A stretch of DNA of 64,000 nucleotides, taken from positions 496,001-560,000 of the forward strand of contig NZ_CACSKD010000001.1 of assembly GCF_902706285.1 (NCBI RefSeq). The letters run 5' to 3'. Positions 55,604-62,753 of this stretch are shown here, piece after piece. Numbering within the stretch: position 1 is the first letter of the stretch; every line of letters begins with the position of its first letter. This DNA comes from Rhizobium sp. 18055 (GTDB taxonomy: Bacteria; Pseudomonadota; Alphaproteobacteria; Rhizobiales; Rhizobiaceae). A model generated the notes under the pieces. The model had not been told where the DNA came from. It did no database searches and saw only the letters and a list, made by a program, of their open reading frames with translations. Position numbers and translations under genes: made by a program.

Positions 55604-56536
55604 ATGACCACCGAGCAATCGCGCCCCAACCACCGGCATGTTGAACTGGCGCAAAAAATACTGGACATCGTGATCGAGCGGGGCATGTCTCGGGGCGAAC
55701 GCCTTGCGGAACAGACGCTGGCTTCGCTTTGCAATGTCTCCAGAACTCCGATCAGAAAGGCATTGCAGGTGCTGGCAGACCAGGCATTGGTGGCGGCCGA
55801 CACCGATGGCGGCTACGTGCTTGCCGTGGATCCCGTAACTATCCCCGGCCTCGGCGGCGGCGATGGCGAGGCGAGCGAAAGCGACATCCACGCGGCGATC
55901 CTGCGCGATCTGGCTGCCGGTCGAATTCACGAAATACAAACCGTCGCCGGGCTGCAACGGCGCTACGGCACCTCCAGACAGGCGGTACAAAATGCTTTAA
56001 ACAGACTGTCGGACGACAATCTGGCCGAGCGTGGCGCAGGGCAACAGTGGGTTCTCAAGCATTTCGCGGTGAGCGCCGACGCTGTTGCGAAGAGCTATGA
56101 ATTCCGACTGGCGACGGAACCGCTGGCCCTGACGCTGCCGGGTTTCCGACGCGACCTTGGGGCAATCCTGTCGCTCCGGCAGTCCATGCTGCTGCTGAAG
56201 GAAGCCGACGAACGCGCTTTCGACACCCGGCTATTTGAACGCACGGATTTCGATCTGCACATGCTCATTGCGCGGGGCTGCGGCAATCCATTTGTTGCCG
56301 AAGCGCTCTCCAACCACCATCGACGCCGCCGCGCCCTGCCATCCTCCAATCATGCAAACGCCTTCCGCTTGACGCAGTCCAATTTGGAGCACATTCAGAT
56401 ACTTGAACAAATCGAACGCGGGAACCTCGAGCTCGCCGCAGATCTGATGCGCGTGCATATACAGCTCTCGCAATCCCAGCGCCCCCGACTTGCAGGTCGC
56501 GGCGTCCCCCCGGCCTTCAAGCTCGTAGCACGCTAG
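55604..56536 (+). CDS. GntR-family regulator with two winged-helix modules
   Basis: A 310-residue regulator. The first GntR winged helix spans about residues 12-68 (LAEQTLASLCNVSRTPIRKA). A second, similar segment spans about 90-153 (DIHAAILRDLAAGRIHEIQT, then SRQAVQNALNRLSDDNLAE). The C-terminal part from about 165 is a helical FCD-like ligand domain containing FDLHMLIARGCGNPFV. Usual FadR-type GntR proteins have only one winged helix and about 230 residues. It heads the rightward operon and faces the PotD-led operon, so it is the probable regulator of both. Confidence 0.85.
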   Translation: MTTEQSRPNHRHVELAQKILDIVIERGMSRGERLAEQTLASLCNVSRTPIRKALQVLADQALVAADTDGGYVLAVDPVTIPGLGGGDGEASESDIHAAILRDLAAGRIHEIQTVAGLQRRYGTSRQAVQNALNRLSDDNLAERGAGQQWVLKHFAVSADAVAKSYEFRLATEPLALTLPGFRRDLGAILSLRQSMLLLKEADERAFDTRLFERTDFDLHMLIARGCGNPFVAEALSNHHRRRRALPSSNHANAFRLTQSNLEHIQILEQIERGNLELAADLMRVHIQLSQSQRPRLAGRGVPPAFKLVAR

Positions 56537-56541
56537 ATTCC

Positions 56542-57840
56542 ATGTTGCCCGAAAAGATCATCGCCTTTTTCCCGGAAGCCAGCTACGGCGCTGCGTTGAA
56601 CTGTGTCGGCATCGCACAGGCCGTCAGACGGTCTGGCCACCGCCCTGTATTTATCTGTCACCCCGGGTTCAGCGGCGTTTTCGCCGAATACGGCTTCCCG
56701 GAATACCCGCTTGCTGACACCGAGCGCCCGACGGATTGGAATGACTTCATAGAGCGCCACCAGGAGGCATTTCGCCAGTCGCCGATCGATCAAATCGACG
56801 CCTATGTCGCGCCGACGTGGGAAGCCATCGTCGATACGGCGATACGCGTGGAGGAGCCACTCCGCCAGTTGCTTGCGCGGCTGAAGCCGGATGTCATCGT
56901 GCTGGACAATGTCGTGATGTTCCCGGCGATCGCCAATGCCGGCGTGCCGTGGGTGCGGATCGTTTCCTGCGCGGAGACGGAGATCCCCGACGAGAATATC
57001 CCGCCCTACCTATCCGGATGTGGCGACAACGACAGACAGGGCTGGGATCGGTTCCGGAGTCTTTACGAGAAGACGGTCGCGCCGACACACAAGCGATTTT
57101 CGGCGTTCCTGAACGACTGCGGCCTCAAGCCACCGGTGAGCCCGAGCTTTCTGGACCCCTCGCCCTACCTCAACCTGCTGCTTGCACCTGAAATCATACG
57201 GCACGAGCGCCGCGACAAGCTGGACCCGCGTAGGTTTGTTTTCCTCGACGGATGCGTGCGTCATGAAGCGCCCTACCCGCTGCCACGATTTGCAAGTCAT
57301 AACGAAGCACCATTGGCTTTCGTGAGCTTCGGCTCTCTCGGCGCCATGGATGTTGCGATGATGAAGCGCATGATTGGCGTCTTTTCCGAACTGCCCTATC
57401 GTTTTCTGGTCAACGCTGGCCATTGGCGAGAGGAATACCGCGAGGTACCGGACAATGTCTTCATCGACAGCTGGTTCCCGCAGCCATCCGTTGTCGAGCA
57501 GGCGAGCCTCTTCATTCACCACGGCGGCAACAATTCGTTCTGCGAAGCACTTTACTTCGGCGTCCCATCTCTGGTGATGCCCTATTGCTGGGACGGTCAC
57601 GACAACGCTGCTCGAGCGCTGGAAACAGGCGTCGGGCAAAGGCTGGATCGCTACAACTGGACCGCGCCGGACCTGCAGGTGGCAATTCGATCCCTCATCG
57701 AGGACGCAACGATGCGTCGCCGTCTGAAGGAAAACGCCAGCACCATGCGGAACGCTGCGGGGGCAATGCGTGCCGCGCAGGAAATCGTGGCGGTGGCCAG
57801 GAGTTCCGAGGCGGCAGTCCAGACAAATCGGGAGCCATAA
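56542..57840 (+). CDS. GT1-family (UGT-type) glycosyltransferase, copy B
   Basis: A 432-residue GT-B glycosyltransferase, paralogue of copy A. Shared marks are IAFFPEASYGAALNCVGIAQ at the start and SLFIHHGGNNSFCEALYFG near residue 325, then CWDGHDNAARALETG. Length and motif positions match copy A almost exactly. It begins 5 bases after the GntR gene and ends just before an aldehyde dehydrogenase gene. The two copies may act on two steps, or one may be a binding or regulatory partner. Confidence 0.88.
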   Translation: MLPEKIIAFFPEASYGAALNCVGIAQAVRRSGHRPVFICHPGFSGVFAEYGFPEYPLADTERPTDWNDFIERHQEAFRQSPIDQIDAYVAPTWEAIVDTAIRVEEPLRQLLARLKPDVIVLDNVVMFPAIANAGVPWVRIVSCAETEIPDENIPPYLSGCGDNDRQGWDRFRSLYEKTVAPTHKRFSAFLNDCGLKPPVSPSFLDPSPYLNLLLAPEIIRHERRDKLDPRRFVFLDGCVRHEAPYPLPRFASHNEAPLAFVSFGSLGAMDVAMMKRMIGVFSELPYRFLVNAGHWREEYREVPDNVFIDSWFPQPSVVEQASLFIHHGGNNSFCEALYFGVPSLVMPYCWDGHDNAARALETGVGQRLDRYNWTAPDLQVAIRSLIEDATMRRRLKENASTMRNAAGAMRAAQEIVAVARSSEAAVQTNREP

Positions 57841-57841
57841 G

Positions 57842-59317
57842 ATGCGCAGCAAGCTTTTCATCGGTGGAAAATGGATAGCGCCCGCCAGGGGCGGGACTTT
57901 CGACGTGGTGAACCCGGCGACGGAACAGGTCGTCTTTCACGCTCCTGCGGCAACGTCGGAAGATGTCGAGCTGGCCGTGAGCGCTGCCAGGGCAGCATTT
58001 GATACCGGGCCTTGGCCGCGGATGTCGGGCAAGGATCGTGCTGTCATATTGCGGAGGATCGCGGATCTGATCCTGTCCGCAAAGCACGAGCTCGCCCACA
58101 TGGAAGTGACTGACAACGGCAAGCCGATGCCGGAGGCAATCTGGGATGTCGAGGATGCGGCTGGCTGCTTCGCGCTCTACGCAAGCTATGCCGAAGAACT
58201 CGATGCCGACACGGGGGAAGACATTCCCCTTGGAGACGACCGCTTCTCGTCGAAGGTTGTCCGGGAACCGGTCGGCGTCGCCGCCGCGATTATTCCGTGG
58301 AACTATCCATTTCTGATGGCCGCATGGAAAGTCGCACCGGCCCTTGCTGCCGGCTGCACCATGGTGTTGAAGCCCTCGGAGCTGACGCCCCTGACAGCCC
58401 TTGAACTCGGCGCGATCGTCAATGAAGCCGGCCTTCCGCCCGGCGTGTTGAACATCGTGACAGGCCTTGGCCCAGATGCCGGCAAACCGCTTTCAGAACA
58501 TCCGAATGTGGACAAGATTGCCTTCACCGGTTCGGTGGCAACCGGTTCGAAGATCATGGCAGCGGCATCCCGAGACATCAAGAACATCAGCCTCGAACTT
58601 GGCGGGAAATCACCTTTCGTGGTGTTTGCAGACAGTGATATCGGCAAGGCCGTCGAGTGGATCATGTTCGGTATTTTCTGGAATCAGGGCCAGGTGTGTT
58701 CAGCCACCTCGCGCGTTCTGGTGGAGGAAGCGCTCTATCCAAAGCTCCTGGAACGGCTGGTCGTTGAGGCCGCGAAAATTCGGGTGGGCAACGGCCTTGA
58801 TGAGGGCGTGCTGCTCGGACCTCTTGTATCGAGTGGACAGCAAGATAGGGTTCTCGCAGCCATCGAGCAAGGCAAGGCCGAGGGTGCCAGGGTGGCTTAC
58901 GGTGGTGGCCGGCCTTCCGCTCTCAAAACCGGATACTTCCTGGAGCCAACCGTTCTGGTCGATATGGCCGAAGACAGCTTTGTCTGGAAGGAAGAGATCT
59001 TCGGGCCCGTCGTCTGCATCAAACCGTTCCGTGATGAAGCCGACGCTATCCGCATGGCGAATGACAGCCGCTTTGGTCTCGCGGCCGCGGTGATGTCGGA
59101 AGACAAACCACGGGCAGAGCGCGTGGCGAGAGCACTTCGCGCCGGCATTGTCTGGATCAACTGCTCCCAGCCCACATTCAGCGAGGCACCGTGGGGTGGC
59201 TTCAAGCAATCCGGGATCGGTCGCGAACTCGGACGCTGGGGACTGGCAAACTATCTCGAAATCAAGCAGATCACGACCTTCGAAGGCCAGGAGCCCTGGG
59301 GCTGGTATATCAAATAG
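57842..59317 (+). CDS. Aldehyde dehydrogenase (betaine-aldehyde/aminobutyraldehyde dehydrogenase-like)
   Basis: A 491-residue NAD-dependent aldehyde dehydrogenase. The ATG at 57842 follows the glycosyltransferase stop by one base. The general base Glu is in SLELGGKSPFVVF (about 252), the nucleophile Cys in NQGQVCSATSRVLV (about 285), and PWNYPFLMA marks the cofactor site. The ending WINCSQPTFSEAPWGGFKQS is typical of the betaine-aldehyde and aminoaldehyde dehydrogenase branch. It is a different branch from the aldehyde dehydrogenase at 47858, so two different aldehydes may be handled. Confidence 0.92.
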   Translation: MRSKLFIGGKWIAPARGGTFDVVNPATEQVVFHAPAATSEDVELAVSAARAAFDTGPWPRMSGKDRAVILRRIADLILSAKHELAHMEVTDNGKPMPEAIWDVEDAAGCFALYASYAEELDADTGEDIPLGDDRFSSKVVREPVGVAAAIIPWNYPFLMAAWKVAPALAAGCTMVLKPSELTPLTALELGAIVNEAGLPPGVLNIVTGLGPDAGKPLSEHPNVDKIAFTGSVATGSKIMAAASRDIKNISLELGGKSPFVVFADSDIGKAVEWIMFGIFWNQGQVCSATSRVLVEEALYPKLLERLVVEAAKIRVGNGLDEGVLLGPLVSSGQQDRVLAAIEQGKAEGARVAYGGGRPSALKTGYFLEPTVLVDMAEDSFVWKEEIFGPVVCIKPFRDEADAIRMANDSRFGLAAAVMSEDKPRAERVARALRAGIVWINCSQPTFSEAPWGGFKQSGIGRELGRWGLANYLEIKQITTFEGQEPWGWYIK

Positions 59318-59546
59318 CAGCCTCGGAGCTTATCGTTTGAAACTCAGGCCAATGGTCATGGCGCCACCCGCCGGAAAGCCCGTCGATGGGCCTTTCGGCA
59401 AGTCTGAGGTTCTCGCTGCGGCTTCGGCAGCGACGACCGCTTCGTCATCCTTGCGCGTGTCCGACACGAGAACAGACCCTGATGCGGATGGCGGCTGCGG
59501 GTTGCGACCTGAAACTGCCTCAGAGATCGGCGGAACGAGGCGCCGT

Positions 59547-59933
59547 TCAGCGTGGTGTGCAATAATCCCAGTAGCCACGGGTCTGAGCGCTATTCGACCA
59601 GTACCAGCACAGTTCGGGGCTTGGCGCCGGCGGCGGCGTGGCGGTGGCCACAGCGATGACCGTGCCGACGGCGACGCCTGCAACAACAGCGCCGTAATAT
59701 GGCCTGCGAACCCAGGGCTTGTACGGCCGGACGACCACTGTTCTGCGCACCGCCGGCCCATGAACTGGCCCGCCATGGCGCACAACCGTGCGTTCCCGGG
59801 CAACGACACGCACTTGCACGATATCAGAGATGGACCTGGATTGAGATTGAGCGTGTGCGGCAAGCAATCCAGCCTCGGCTTCGCCTGACAAGGCAATGAC
59901 AAGACACGCTGCGAAAACAACGAACTTCTTCAT
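59547..59933 (-). CDS. Small secreted hypothetical protein
   Basis: A 128-residue protein with a Sec signal peptide (KKFVVFAACLVIALSGEAEA). The mature part is basic and Val/Arg-rich, then has a hydrophobic Gly/Ala/Val segment (YYGAVVAGVAVGTVIAVATA) and ends CWYWSNSAQTRGYWDYC, with two cysteines that could pair. Similar short proteins with a YWDYC ending are common in rhizobia and have no known function. The bases 59318-59546 to its left hold no recognisable gene. Confidence 0.7.
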   Translation of the reverse strand: MKKFVVFAACLVIALSGEAEAGLLAAHAQSQSRSISDIVQVRVVARERTVVRHGGPVHGPAVRRTVVVRPYKPWVRRPYYGAVVAGVAVGTVIAVATATPPPAPSPELCWYWSNSAQTRGYWDYCTPR

Positions 59934-60165
59934 GCAACGGCTCCCAAAAAGGTTGGTAGGCTACAATTGCGCTGGCGGCAGATGCGTTCCCAGGGGGACG
60001 CGTCCAAACTGCCAATAAATGGCATGCAATCAGGCATATCCAGTGGATGGTCTGCGATGAGCAACCAAACCACCAAGGACACCATTAAGCAACCACTAAT
60101 ACACTCAAATTCAGATCGCATCCCTATTTTTCGGATGCTGCAATTCAGAACGCCAGACCCACTGA

Positions 60166-60336
60166 CCTGAACCGTTTTCGGCGGATCCGGAAATGGGTCC
60201 CATGTTCATTCGGCCGCAGATGAAGAGCGTCGAGGAGTTGGGCGATTACGGCATCGTGCTCAGCTTCGCTATGGCTACTGTGCCAGGCCAGCAGACTGAT
60301 ACGCCTGGTCATGAAGCTGTACGATCCCGCCGGTCG
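60166..60336 (+). pseudogene. Relic of an MscS-type mechanosensitive channel
   Basis: In the gene-poor stretch 59934-60455, a 57-codon frame reads ADPEMGPMFIRPQMKSVEEL, then GDYGIVLSFAMATVPGQQT. This matches the cytoplasmic beta domain of MscS-family channels. The likeness then moves to the next frame (LIRLVMKLYD), as expected after a one-base slip. The membrane part and a normal start are missing. Judged from pattern only. The rest of the stretch shows nothing clear. Confidence 0.5.
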
Positions 60337-60455
60337 GCCCTCGAAATCGACGGATAAAGTGTCACTCGCTTCCTTCACGCTTGATTTCGAGACCAATCTC
60401 CCGCATCTCAGGAGGGCGAACATTGACGCCCTCGTGAACGGAATGCTGGCTGCCA

Positions 60456-61058
60456 GTGGCAACGTCTCAACCTGCTAAGTCCAGCCTGAACGTGCTGGTG
60501 ATCGATGAGAACAGCATTCGAGCCTCCATCATCGAGCTCGGGCTTCGCGAGGCTGGCTATCTGCGCGTGACTGTCATCGACGACATGAACGGCCTGGCGC
60601 GCCGCATCGAGGAGATCAATCCAGATGTCATCGTCATCGACCTGGAGAACCCGAACCGTGACATGCTGGAAAGCATCTTCCAGATCTCACGGGCGGTAAA
60701 ACGGCCGATCGCCATGTTCGTCGACAAATCGGATGAGGATTCGATCATTGCCGCGGTGGATGCCGGGGTCTCTGCCTACATTGTCGATGGCCTGAAAAAG
60801 GAGCGGGTAAAGCCGATCCTGGAGATGGCCGTCAGTCGCTTCAATGCCTTCAGCCGGCTGCAGCGAGAACTGGCCGATGCGCGGTCGGCGCTCGAAGAGC
60901 GCAAGGTCATTGATCGAGCCAAGGGTATATTGATGAAGATGCGCGGCCTGTCGGAGGAGGACGCTTTTGCCCTTCTGCGACAGACCGCGATGAACGAAAA
61001 GAAGAAGATCGCCGATATCGCCCAGAGCGTCGTCACCGCCGCCGGGCTGTTGATGTGA
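60456..61058 (+). CDS. nasT: ANTAR-domain antiterminator NasT
   Basis: A 200-residue response-regulator-like RNA-binding antiterminator. The receiver-like domain starts LNVLVIDENSIRASIIELG and has the acidic residue in VIVIDLENPN; the ANTAR domain is at about 130-195 (ALEERKVIDRAKGILMKMRG, then LSEEDAFALLRQTAMN). Start GTG at 60456 is the best available. It is followed by the nitrate sensor gene nasS. When nitrate binds NasS, NasT is freed and binds two-hairpin leaders, one of which appears at 62588. Confidence 0.9.
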   Translation: MATSQPAKSSLNVLVIDENSIRASIIELGLREAGYLRVTVIDDMNGLARRIEEINPDVIVIDLENPNRDMLESIFQISRAVKRPIAMFVDKSDEDSIIAAVDAGVSAYIVDGLKKERVKPILEMAVSRFNAFSRLQRELADARSALEERKVIDRAKGILMKMRGLSEEDAFALLRQTAMNEKKKIADIAQSVVTAAGLLM

Positions 61059-61115
61059 TGCCCGCTGATGCGATAAATGCGCGCGAGATATTCCTGATGT
61101 CCGGAGGAAACCGGG

Positions 61116-62396
61116 GTGGATAAAACAATGACCGAAAGCGCGACCGGCGGCCTTGCCGCACCGAGCCGGACAAGTACGGAAGGCCCCAGGACGCTGCGCG
61201 CCGGCTTCATTCCGCTCGTCGATGCGTCCGTGCTGATTGCCGCAGCGGAGTTCGGCTTCGCGGCGAAGGAAGGACTGACGCTTGATCTGGTCAAGGACGT
61301 GTCCTGGGCCAACGTGCGCGATCGGCTGGCGTTCCGGCAGTTTGACATCGCTCATATGCTGTCGCCGATGCCGGTTGCTTCGATGCTCGGGCTCGGCTCG
61401 AACCCGTCGCCGACCATCACCCCCTTCTCGCTCGGCCGAGGGGGCAACGCCATCACCTTGTCGACTGTACTGTTCGAACGGATGCAGCAGACCGCCGGCC
61501 TATCGGAGATGCCAGCGGCGCTCGAAAGCGCGCGCGCTCTGGCCATGGTGCTGCAGGACATGAAGGCGCGCGGCGAGCCGCTGCCGACGCTGGGCATGAC
61601 CTATCCCTTCTCCTCCCACAATTATGAGTTCCGCTACTGGCTGGCTGCCGGCGGCGTCGACCCTGACAATGACGTGAAGCTGGTCGTCGTACCGCCGCCG
61701 CTGACCTCCGACGCGCTTGCCGCCGGCGCCATCGACGGCTTCTGCGTCGGCGCGCCCTGGAACATGATTGCTTCTGAACGCGGCGTCGGACGCATCGTCG
61801 TCGCCAAGCAGGACATATGGCCGTCGGCACCGGAAAAAGTCATCGGCATGCGGCCTGACTGGGCTGAGGCCCATCCCGAGACCGTCTCTCGGCTGATCGT
61901 GGCCCTCGATGCGGCAGCGCGCTGGTGTGATCGCGGCGAAAACCACGACGCGCTGGCCGAAGCCTTGGCCGACACACGCTACGTCGCCGCCCCGGTCAAG
62001 ATCATTCGCCATGTGCTGTCAGGCGAATTCAGCCTCGATGACAAGGGCAACCGTCGGGTGATCGACGATTACTTCCTGTTCCACGGCCGCTTTGCGAACT
62101 ACCCGAGACCAAGCCATGCGCTCTGGAGCTACAGCCAGATGGTTCGCTGGGGTCAGGCGGAACTGACGCTGAACAACGCCAGAGCCGCCGCATCCGCCTA
62201 TCGTCCCGATCTTTATCGGGCAGCACTTGGCGCAGACAGCGCCCCCCCGGATGCGGATATCCGCATAGAAGGCAATGAGGACGGAGACCGCTTCATGGAT
62301 GGCCACATCTTCGATCCATCGAAGTTCGTCGACTATGTCTCGGGCTTTGCGGTTCGCAGTCTGCAGGCACCGTCGCCAAGCTCTGACGACCACTGA
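61116..62396 (+). CDS. nasS: Cytoplasmic nitrate sensor NasS (NrtA-like)
   Basis: A 426-residue NrtA/CmpA-type binding protein without any signal peptide or Tat motif, which separates NasS from the periplasmic NrtA. Typical blocks are LRAGFIPLVDASVLIAAAE, DIAHMLSPMPVASMLGLG, FRYWLAAGGVDPD and GAIDGFCVGAPWN. Start GTG at 61116 follows GGAGG with 8-base spacing. NasS holds NasT inactive when nitrate and nitrite are absent. Here nasT comes first, the reverse of the nasS-nasT order known in some bacteria. Confidence 0.9.
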   Translation: MDKTMTESATGGLAAPSRTSTEGPRTLRAGFIPLVDASVLIAAAEFGFAAKEGLTLDLVKDVSWANVRDRLAFRQFDIAHMLSPMPVASMLGLGSNPSPTITPFSLGRGGNAITLSTVLFERMQQTAGLSEMPAALESARALAMVLQDMKARGEPLPTLGMTYPFSSHNYEFRYWLAAGGVDPDNDVKLVVVPPPLTSDALAAGAIDGFCVGAPWNMIASERGVGRIVVAKQDIWPSAPEKVIGMRPDWAEAHPETVSRLIVALDAAARWCDRGENHDALAEALADTRYVAAPVKIIRHVLSGEFSLDDKGNRRVIDDYFLFHGRFANYPRPSHALWSYSQMVRWGQAELTLNNARAAASAYRPDLYRAALGADSAPPDADIRIEGNEDGDRFMDGHIFDPSKFVDYVSGFAVRSLQAPSPSSDDH

Positions 62397-62555
62397 TTGT
62401 TTGCTGCCGTGCACAAATAGCTTGCACGCCGGCATGCCGCCAAGATGGCATTCGCACAAAACATCAGCACTAAGCGAGCACGATGAAAAATTGAGCTGCG
62501 GCATCCATCTACCGCTTTTCCCTTTGATTTCATTGCATTAGAAAAACAAATTAAA

Positions 62556-62574
62556 ACTGGCACGCTGGTTGCAT
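62556..62574 (+). promoter_or_regulatory. Sigma-54 promoter upstream of nitrate uptake gene
   Basis: CTGGCACGCTGGTTGCAT matches the sigma-54 consensus TGGCACG-N4-TTGCW exactly. The GG at 62559-62560 and GC at 62571-62572 have the required 10 bases between them. Transcription would start near 62584, just before the leader hairpins. No NtrC site could be assigned with confidence upstream. Confidence 0.9.
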
Positions 62575-62587
62575 GGTTAAAACCGCA

Positions 62588-62631
62588 CTGGTCAATGGCG
62601 ACCGGCGCGAGCTGAGCGCACGATTGCGTTC
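62588..62631 (+). promoter_or_regulatory. ANTAR-type two-hairpin leader RNA (NasT target)
   Basis: Hairpin P1 is CTGGTC/GACCGG (62588-62605) with the six-base loop AATGGC, which has A at position 1 and G at position 4 as in ANTAR RNA targets. After an 8-base linker, P2 is GAGCGC/GCGTTC (62614-62631, one G-U pair) with six-base loop ACGATT, A at position 1 but G at position 3. The arrangement fits the dual-hexaloop motif bound by NasR/NasT. It lies within a few bases of the predicted sigma-54 start. Confidence 0.75.
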
Positions 62632-62684
62632 ACAAAAGACATCGACGTCGCAAGGTTTTTGCAGTCCGGGACCTCCCTCCCGAT

Positions 62685-62711
62685 GACGCATTCACCGAGC
62701 GGCGTTTTTTT
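62685..62711 (+). terminator. Candidate leader terminator before nrtA-like gene
   Basis: A short stem GACGC/GCGTT (62685-62689 with 62702-62706) precedes a seven-T run (62705-62711). The stem is weak. The base run ACGCA at 62686-62690 can also pair with TGCGT in the right arm of P2, so mutually exclusive structures are possible. It is placed where a NasT-controlled terminator should be, 43 bases before the start codon. Confidence 0.45.
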
Positions 62712-62753
62712 ATTCCCAAAATTCCGGCCAGCACCAGCAGAGGAAGCCTCCGC

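Noticed and set aside
59330..59920. 196-codon minus-strand frame overlapping the small secreted protein
   Set aside because: The overlapping frame from 59933 has a signal peptide and a familiar C-terminus; the longer frame has neither.
62400..62500. Possible NtrC sites (TGCAC repeats) upstream of the sigma-54 promoter
   Set aside because: The TGCAC units are direct repeats rather than the required inverted pair, so no site could be assigned.
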